A DNA stretch of 64,000 nucleotides from the NCBI RefSeq assembly GCF_013186535.1, contig NZ_JABMCZ010000002.1, positions 1,798,001 through 1,862,000 of the forward strand. Direction: 5' to 3'. The stretch is from Nocardia terpenica (lineage in GTDB: Bacteria > Actinomycetota > Actinomycetes > Mycobacteriales > Mycobacteriaceae). Within the stretch, counting starts at the first letter, position 1; every line of letters starts with the position of its first letter. Below, piece after piece: positions 59,000 through 64,000 of the stretch. The notes under the pieces were generated by a model. It was given only the letters and a program-made list of their open reading frames with translations, was not told where the DNA came from and did not search any database. Made by a program: the position numbers and the translations under genes.

Positions 59000-59017
59000 C
59001 CCTCGGAGGATGCCGTC

Positions 59018-60037
59018 GTGCCCAACAAGTTCCTCACCCCCGACGTCCTGGCCCGCCGCAGCCTGGCCAACCTGTACGAGCTCACGGTCATGTTGCCGCT
59101 GGTCTACCGTGACATCTCCAGCGACTTCGGCCCGCAGAAGGTCGGCAACACCGTCAACGTCAAACGGCCCCCGCGGTTCGAGGCCACCAAGTTCGACCGC
59201 ACCCGTGGCATCGTCATCCAGGACACCACCGAATCCAAGATCCCTGTCGTCCTCGACACTATCGCCGACGTCTCCGTCGAAGTCACCACCGAGGAGCTGA
59301 CTCTGGATGTGGAGGACTTCGACGCCCAGATTCTGCGCCCGGCGATGGAGGCGATCAGCCAGAAAGTCGATCGCGACATCTTGTCGCTGCGTGCCGAGGT
59401 CATCCAGCAGTGCGGTACCGAGGTCTTCCACGGCGGTCCGGAACGGCTGTGGGAGAACCCGGAGAACCTGATCGAGGCTGGCCGACTGCTCGATATCGCG
59501 AACGTCCCGGCGGCTGGCCGTCGTGCTGTGGTCGGCCCGACGACCAAAGCGAAATGGCTCGGTAAACCGCTGCTGTTGCATGCGGACAAGAGCGACAGCA
59601 CCGCCGCGCTGCGCCAAGGCAGTATCGGGCAAAGCCTGATCGGGTTCGACACCTTCTGGTCCCAGAACGTCGGCCAGCCCGCGCCCACCCCGGAGCCCGG
59701 TCAGCCCACCACCGAGGTCGGTGTCGCCTTCCACAGCAGTGCCTTCGCATTCGCCTCCGCGCCCATGGAACTCCCGCCCGGCGCCGATGTTTTCGGCGTC
59801 CAGTACAAGGGGTTGGCGATGCGGGTCGCGATGGACTACGACATCCGCCAGAAGGTCACCATCATCTCCGTCGACACCCTCTACGGCGTCACATGCCTCG
59901 ACCCCACCCGCGCTGTCCTGCTCAAAGGCCCGAACGCCGCCGCGTCGGCCCCCGCCGCACCCGACACCGGCACGAAGCCTTCCACCAGCAAGGCCGCCCC
60001 CGCGAAAGACACGGCGCAGCAGGACAAGGCAGCGTGA
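59018..60037 (+). CDS. Major capsid protein
   Basis: 339 residues. PNKFLTPDVLARRSLANLYELTVMLPLVYRDISSDFGPQKVGNTVNVKRPPRF is the N-arm and first strands of P22-coat-type capsid proteins of actinobacteriophages; the body includes TTEELTLDVEDFDAQILRPAMEAI and FHSSAFAFASAPMELP, and the tail is an Ala/Lys-rich extension (APAAPDTGTKPSTSKAAPAK), perhaps surface-exposed. It starts at a GTG after GGAGG. It forms the icosahedral shell. Confidence 0.88.
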   Translation: MPNKFLTPDVLARRSLANLYELTVMLPLVYRDISSDFGPQKVGNTVNVKRPPRFEATKFDRTRGIVIQDTTESKIPVVLDTIADVSVEVTTEELTLDVEDFDAQILRPAMEAISQKVDRDILSLRAEVIQQCGTEVFHGGPERLWENPENLIEAGRLLDIANVPAAGRRAVVGPTTKAKWLGKPLLLHADKSDSTAALRQGSIGQSLIGFDTFWSQNVGQPAPTPEPGQPTTEVGVAFHSSAFAFASAPMELPPGADVFGVQYKGLAMRVAMDYDIRQKVTIISVDTLYGVTCLDPTRAVLLKGPNAAASAPAAPDTGTKPSTSKAAPAKDTAQQDKAA

Positions 60038-60435
60038 TGTTGATCTACGCCAGCACCGATGATTTGGCGGCCTTCCTCAATCCGATCCCGGAAAACGCTG
60101 GCGCACTGATCCGCTCGGCATCAACGTTGGTCCGAGATGCCACCAGCAACGATCTCTACGACACCACGCCCGCGGGCCTGCCGAGTGACCCGGATCTGCG
60201 CGATGCACTGCGTCGGGCGGTCTGTGTGCAGGTCTCCACCTGGGTGAACGCCGGGATCGGCCCCTCGGCCGGGCTGAAACCGGTGGTAGCCAGCCAATCC
60301 GCCGACGGCGGCTCGGTGTCCTACAGCCTGCCCGACCCCCAACTGCTGCAGTACGCCCGAGACCGGCTCTGCCACGAAGCCCACCTCACCCTGCGCAATG
60401 CCGGATTGGCCAGCGGGCGACCGCTCATCTGCTGA
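60037..60435 (+). CDS. Head-tail connector protein (adaptor)
   Basis: 132 residues: LIYASTDDLAAFLNPIPENAGALIRSASTLVRDATSNDLYDTT, LRRAVCVQVSTWVNAGI, DPQLLQYARDRLCHEAHLTLRNAGL. The helical shape and position match gp15/HK97 gp6-type adaptors, which sit under the portal. The ATG overlaps the capsid stop (TGATG); a GTG one codon upstream is also possible. Confidence 0.8.
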   Translation: MLIYASTDDLAAFLNPIPENAGALIRSASTLVRDATSNDLYDTTPAGLPSDPDLRDALRRAVCVQVSTWVNAGIGPSAGLKPVVASQSADGGSVSYSLPDPQLLQYARDRLCHEAHLTLRNAGLASGRPLIC

Positions 60436-60791
60436 TGACCAGCCCGGCCTACCCGCACGGGGTGATGGTCGAGATCTACCGCGACGGCAGCCCCGACGCC
60501 TACGGCGACCTCCGCGACGCCGACGGCCGCCTCCTCGACCGCTACGCCCACCCCCACCACCTCATCGGCCCGTGCGCGATCTTGTGGACCACCACCGAGA
60601 CCTACGTAGACGGCGAAATCATCGAAACCGCAGCACAAGTCACCGCCCCGGCCGGATCCGATGTCCGCTTCGCCGACAGGGCGAAGGTCGACGGTCGGCC
60701 GTTCCGCATCGTCGGCGACATCCTGCATCCCCGTAACTCGTTCACCGGCTGGAGCCCTGGGGTGCGGTTCCGGATCGCGCACGGATTCTGA
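60435..60791 (+). CDS. Head closure protein (stopper)
   Basis: 118 residues, beta-rich: GVMVEIYRDGSPDAYGDLRD, PCAILWTTTETYVDGEIIETAAQVTAPAGSDVRFADRAKVDG, FRIVGDILHPRNSFTGWSPGVRF. The pattern and position fit SPP1 gp16-type head closure proteins, which seal the filled head. Start and previous stop overlap (TGATG). Confidence 0.78.
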   Translation: MTSPAYPHGVMVEIYRDGSPDAYGDLRDADGRLLDRYAHPHHLIGPCAILWTTTETYVDGEIIETAAQVTAPAGSDVRFADRAKVDGRPFRIVGDILHPRNSFTGWSPGVRFRIAHGF

Positions 60792-60809
60792 ACCGGGACA
60801 GCGAGTTTC

Positions 60810-61106
60810 ATGGACTACGACCCGACCGGCAACGAATTCGATCTCGCGCTCGACACCGGCGACGACGCACGCCGAATGCTTCAGGAGATCACCGACCTCG
60901 GCGCGGACTTCTGGCGCACTCGATCGCGTCGTCGTACCGGATTCAACGCCACCCACGTCACCGGCTACGTCGATCCCGGTGACGGTCACCAGTACGGCGT
61001 CGTCTACGCCTCCGGCCACTACGCCCGCTACCGGGAGCACGGCACTCGCTACAACGCGGCCGAGCATGTCATGGCCGACTTTCTGCGCCTGCTTGAGGAC
61101 TTGTGA
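60810..61106 (+). CDS. Neck protein (HK97 gp10/DUF5403-like)
   Basis: 98 residues: YDPTGNEFDLALDTGDDARRMLQEITDLGADFWRTRSRRRTG, VVYASGHYARYREHGTRYN, VMADFLRLLEDL. This is the usual signature (...A..vE.GT......mlrpl..) of small neck or tail-completion proteins. The next gene overlaps its stop. Confidence 0.75.
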   Translation: MDYDPTGNEFDLALDTGDDARRMLQEITDLGADFWRTRSRRRTGFNATHVTGYVDPGDGHQYGVVYASGHYARYREHGTRYNAAEHVMADFLRLLEDL

Positions 61107-61471
61107 TGCCGCGCTATCCGAATGTGCACGAGGTGCTGATCGCCCTACTGTCGCCGATCGCGTCCACCGTGAAGGCCCGGCGACCCGCTCAGCCATTGCC
61201 GTACAACGTGGTTCGGCGGATCGGCGGCAACGAGGACGGCATCACCGATCGACCGGTAGTACGCGTCGACACGTACGCGGCGACTGACGAACGAGCCGAA
61301 CAGCTGAAAGAGGCTTGTCGCCAACGCATTACAGAGTCCGGGGGCACACTCGTCGGCACCATACTGATCGATTTCGCCCATGAGGTCAGCGGTGGTATGG
61401 ACGCGCTGGCATCTGAGCCGAGCGACCACAGACAGTCGGCCGTTTACCAAATGTCGTTCCGTGCGTCGTAA
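61106..61471 (+). CDS. Tail terminator protein
   Basis: 121 residues: PNVHEVLIALLSPIASTVKARRP, PYNVVRRIGGNEDGITDRPVVRVDTYA, ATDERAEQLKEACRQRITES and FAHEVSGGMDALASEPSDHRQSAVYQMSF. This fits the minor tail or tail-terminator proteins before the major tail gene. It is the last phage gene here; the next genes of the standard order are missing. A GTG three bases upstream is an alternative start. Confidence 0.75.
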   Translation: MPRYPNVHEVLIALLSPIASTVKARRPAQPLPYNVVRRIGGNEDGITDRPVVRVDTYAATDERAEQLKEACRQRITESGGTLVGTILIDFAHEVSGGMDALASEPSDHRQSAVYQMSFRAS

Positions 61472-61749
61472 CGCGGCAGCGATCCCGCGATGGCAGGGGA
61501 GGCCAATTCGCTGAAAGATATGTGGGCGACCTCGGTGTGACCGCGTATCCATGCCCATGCAATACCCGCCATCAGTGCGCCATCCATGAGGTAAGAGGCT
61601 GCTTCCGTCCAGCGGCCTGGCATTGTCCAGCGCTGGCTTCCCGACTTGAGGTGACGCGGTTCGGCACACGCCACAACCTTGGCCAAACCCAACCAAACAG
61701 TATTAATTGTGCCGAGTTTCAGATCATCCGACAGGAGATCGTTCAGCAC
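61444..61749 (-). CDS. Short doubtful frame at the prophage boundary
   Basis: A 101-codon frame: NDLLSDDLKLGTINTVWLGLAK, RWTEAASYLMDGALMAGIAWAWIRGH. A membrane-helix-like section is present. It overlaps the tail-terminator end by 28 bases and lies just after (downstream of) the MFS gene on the same strand. It may be a truncated gene where prophage DNA was lost, or not coding. Confidence 0.35.
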   Translation of the reverse strand: MLNDLLSDDLKLGTINTVWLGLAKVVACAEPRHLKSGSQRWTMPGRWTEAASYLMDGALMAGIAWAWIRGHTEVAHISFSELASPAIAGSLPRYDARNDIW

Positions 61750-61757
61750 GCACCACC

Positions 61758-62978
61758 TTATGACATATCAGTTTCGTCGGCGACTTCGGATGGTATCGGC
61801 GCTGCGCTGATCGCTGGCGCGAGTGCAGATATCAGTAGGACGGCTGACACCACGCCCGCCCCGGAAATGGTGATCACCCAACGGGGACCGAGAGCGTCGA
61901 GCAGTGGTGTGGCCAGAAGGTAGGCGAGGGAACTTGCCGCGAACGGGATCGACATCGTGATGCCGCTAACGGTGCCCAGCATTCGCCCGGGAGTGGCGTG
62001 TTGAACGATGAGGTCGGTCGCCACGTTGCCGATACCGTTGCCCGCACCCGCCGCTAGCTGCGACACGAAAGCGGTCCCCAACCACGGGGTCACGGCGAGT
62101 GTCAATGCGCCCACCCCGAACAGGCCCTGCCCGAAGCCCCATGTGCGCAACGGATTTCGGCTCCGTCGGACTTGACCGAGGAACACGGTGGGGCCCACCA
62201 CCATCCCGATGCCGTGAACCCCTACCAGTGCACCGTAGGCCCACGCCGGGGCGTTCAAGGCATCCCTGGCCAGGAAGACCAACGATGCTGTGGTCAACGC
62301 GGCGAATGCCACTACCGCGAAAAGGCCGAGTGCCACCGAGCCCAGCAGCCTGTTGCCGACCAGTTCCCGGAAGCCGAGTGCCAGGGTGCGCCCATAACCG
62401 ACCCGATGCTCCTCCGCACGTGGCGTTTTCGGAAGATCGAGGCGGACGATCAGGACGATGGAAGCGAGAAACGTCAGCGCGTCGATCAGCACGACCACAC
62501 GGGCGTCCACCACGGTGAGCAGCGCGCCGCCCAGGAGCGGACCCGCCGCGAAACCGGCATTGAAACAGATCGCCATAGCCGCGAACGCGTTCGGCAGTTG
62601 CTCGGCATCGACCATGGCGGGAATCGACCGCCGCCCGGCCGGTAGGAACAACGTGTTGAGCAGGGTGGCCACCGCGATGATCGGAATACTCACCGCGAGA
62701 TGAAACGGAATCACCGCGACCACGCCGAATAGCACCATCTGACCGAGGTCGGTCAACACCATGATCTTCTTCGCCGAGTAGATGTCGGCAAGTGCCCCGC
62801 CGAACGGACCGACCAGGCGCGGCAACGACAACGCCAACAAGACCATGCTGGCGGCCAGTGGTCCCTCGGCCGCGGCCATAACGATCAGAGCCACCTGTGC
62901 GATCTGGTCGCCTGCGAAGGACGTGACTCGAGCGAGCCAGAACCTTCGGAAATCCTGACCGACCGGCAACAAGCTCAT
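61758..62978 (-). CDS. MFS transporter (EntS/MFS_3-like exporter)
   Basis: 406 residues with about twelve membrane helices. The start SLLPVGQDFRRFWLARVTSFAGDQIAQVALIVMA and the loop GPFGGALADIYSAKKIMVLTDLGQM (motif A-like, about 55-79) are those of MFS_3/EntS-type exporters that release siderophores or drugs. It follows the PLP decarboxylase by 12 bases on the same strand, so it probably exports a product of that pathway or a related amine-containing compound. Confidence 0.88.
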   Translation of the reverse strand: MSLLPVGQDFRRFWLARVTSFAGDQIAQVALIVMAAAEGPLAASMVLLALSLPRLVGPFGGALADIYSAKKIMVLTDLGQMVLFGVVAVIPFHLAVSIPIIAVATLLNTLFLPAGRRSIPAMVDAEQLPNAFAAMAICFNAGFAAGPLLGGALLTVVDARVVVLIDALTFLASIVLIVRLDLPKTPRAEEHRVGYGRTLALGFRELVGNRLLGSVALGLFAVVAFAALTTASLVFLARDALNAPAWAYGALVGVHGIGMVVGPTVFLGQVRRSRNPLRTWGFGQGLFGVGALTLAVTPWLGTAFVSQLAAGAGNGIGNVATDLIVQHATPGRMLGTVSGITMSIPFAASSLAYLLATPLLDALGPRWVITISGAGVVSAVLLISALAPAISAAPIPSEVADETDMS

Positions 62979-62990
62979 CCGAAATCTCCT

Positions 62991-64000
62991 TCAGGCCATA
63001 CTCGCAACGATCTTCTCCAGCATGTCTACGCTTGTCCGCGGATTCAGGATGGCGAACCGCGCGACCGTCTCTCCGGCCCAGATCGTCGGTGCCACAAAGC
63101 CTTCCTGTCGCTCCAGCAGGCCTGCCGACCATAACTGGTAGTCTCGGGGGCTCCATCCTTTGCGACGGACCAGCACAACGGACAGCTCGGGCGGGAGCAC
63201 CGACTCGAGGTACGGCGTCGATTCCACGAGTGCGGCAAGTTCTCTGGCGGTCCTGAGACTGGTCCGTACCGCGTCCTCGAAAGCAGCGGTTCCGTACACC
63301 GCCAATGCGAACCACAGCGGAAGTCCGCGCGGCCGACGCGTGCTGTGGTAGGCGAAGTCGCTCGGGTTCCACTCCAGATGCTCGGCGTCGTGGATGACAT
63401 CGAAGTAGGCGGCCCGCTGAGTGTGCACGGCCCGGGCCGACTGCGGTCGGCGGTATATCAGCGCACTGCAGTCATAGGGGCTGAACAACCATTTGTGTGG
63501 GTCGACGACAAGTGAGTCCGCACGTTCGATCCCGGCGAACACAGCCCGGGAATCCGGATCGAAAAGCGCTGCACCACCGCCGTATGCGGCATCGACGTGG
63601 AACCAGATGCCCGATCGAGAGGCGACATCCGCGATCGCGGCCAAATCGTCCACGAGTCCGGCGTTGGGGGTACCGGCCGTCGCGATTACAGCCGCCGGTG
63701 CAACGACGCGCTCCCGCAGGGCGGTCTCCAGCCCCGCCGCGGTGAGCCGACAAGACGGCGTGGTGACCACGATCGGCCGGGCGCCGATGATCCGAATGGC
63801 ATGCAGCACGGACGGATGGGCCTGGTCGCTGACAATGATGTCCACCTGACGAGAATCGTCGAGGCCGAGTCGACGGCGCGCGGTGTCCCGAGCTACCACG
63901 AGTGCAGACAGATTGGCGGCCGAACCACCGCTGAGAAAACATCCTCCAGCGGTGTCCGGCAGTCCTGCGCGAGCGGCCAACAGATCCAGTACCTGGTTTT
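62991..64000 (-). CDS. PLP-dependent group II decarboxylase (partial)
   Basis: The gene runs off the right edge; 336 C-terminal residues are seen. GGCFLSGGSAANLSALVVAR (phosphate/cofactor region), IATAGTPNAGLVDDL, WFHVDAAYGGG (Asp to the pyridine nitrogen, about residue 140 of the visible part) and SLVVDPHKWLFSPYDCSAL (PLP-binding Lys) are diagnostic for aromatic-amino-acid/glutamate/diaminobutyrate-type decarboxylases. The substrate is not resolved; PYDCSAL and the neighbouring exporter suggest a natural-product or siderophore amine. Stop at 62991. Confidence 0.9.
   Translation of the reverse strand, partial: NQVLDLLAARAGLPDTAGGCFLSGGSAANLSALVVARDTARRRLGLDDSRQVDIIVSDQAHPSVLHAIRIIGARPIVVTTPSCRLTAAGLETALRERVVAPAAVIATAGTPNAGLVDDLAAIADVASRSGIWFHVDAAYGGGAALFDPDSRAVFAGIERADSLVVDPHKWLFSPYDCSALIYRRPQSARAVHTQRAAYFDVIHDAEHLEWNPSDFAYHSTRRPRGLPLWFALAVYGTAAFEDAVRTSLRTARELAALVESTPYLESVLPPELSVVLVRRKGWSPRDYQLWSAGLLERQEGFVAPTIWAGETVARFAILNPRTSVDMLEKIVASMA

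Larger units (their letters stand above)
52902..61471. mobile_element. Prophage remnant: packaging and head genes only
   Basis: About 8.5 kb in the order of a siphophage morphogenesis module: small terminase, HTH phage protein, large terminase, portal, scaffold, major capsid and four head-tail connector or terminator genes. The module stops after the tail terminator; no tail tube, tape measure, lysis or integrase gene follows. The left border is approximate. It is probably a decayed prophage, though the frameshift in the large terminase may be a sequence error. Confidence 0.82.

Noticed and set aside
61966..63372. 468-codon minus-strand frame crossing the MFS gene and decarboxylase
   Set aside because: Arg-rich shadow of two well-recognised genes in a neighbouring frame.

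Overview
The window is high-GC actinobacterial DNA, most likely from a Nocardia or a close mycolic-acid relative. The first 26 kb keeps the gene content, and largely the order, of the Mycobacterium tuberculosis Rv0236c-Rv0244c neighbourhood: arabinan transferase AftD, the small DUF2613 protein, LpqI, a TetR regulator, HtdX, FabG4, FadA2 and FadE5. The comparison is from memory of gene families; no search was run.

Layout. 1-7.3 kb: acyltransferase end, aftD, DUF2613, a 23-bp tandem array, isochorismate synthase and a universal stress protein. 7.5-9.4 kb: a small unknown protein coupled to an ADP-ribosylglycohydrolase. 9.5-15.2 kb: fatty-acid genes (fadA2, fabG4, htdX), a TetR regulator whose probable 20-bp operator occurs both at the fadA2/fabG4 divergent promoter and before its own gene, and lpqI. 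15.4-27.1 kb: gnd, two secreted DUF4185 paralogues, a diguanylate cyclase, fadE5 (frameshifted), several small enzymes, a crotonase/hydrolase pair, a toxin-antitoxin pair and a lipoprotein.

27.1-61.5 kb is accessory DNA. A 6.9-kb integrative element sits in tRNA-Gly(CCC) between 42-bp repeats and carries a RepSA-like initiator, excisionase, tyrosine integrase, two Cys-rich proteins and a sensor/PP2C-like pair. It has no visible transfer ATPase. Beyond the tRNA a truncated integrase is fused end to end with a phage gene fragment. A type VII secretion substrate cluster (35.5-46.4 kb: YbaB-like, EspC-like, DUF1023 hydrolase, lipoproteins, PPE-like, EspG) follows. Its DUF1023 hydrolase gene is split by a group II intron (37504-41954), and the intron's reverse transcriptase gene is itself split by a serine-recombinase element with perfect 23-bp inverted ends: three layers of nesting.

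46.4-50.8 kb holds a minus-strand run of very small overlapping genes opposite a TPR-type regulator, plus a thiamine-binding-like protein. 51-52.6 kb holds a secreted phospholipase A2-like protein with two membrane proteins. 52.9-61.5 kb is the head-and-packaging half of a siphophage-type prophage with no tail or lysis genes. The window ends with an MFS exporter and a PLP-dependent decarboxylase that runs off the edge.

Two themes cut across the window. A hairpin with the loop core TGCTTTTG recurs seven times, often next to arrays that repeat only its left arm every 23 bp. Several genes (fadE5, the PPE-like gene, terL and perhaps others) are broken by what look like single missing bases, which points to sequence indels as much as to real decay.
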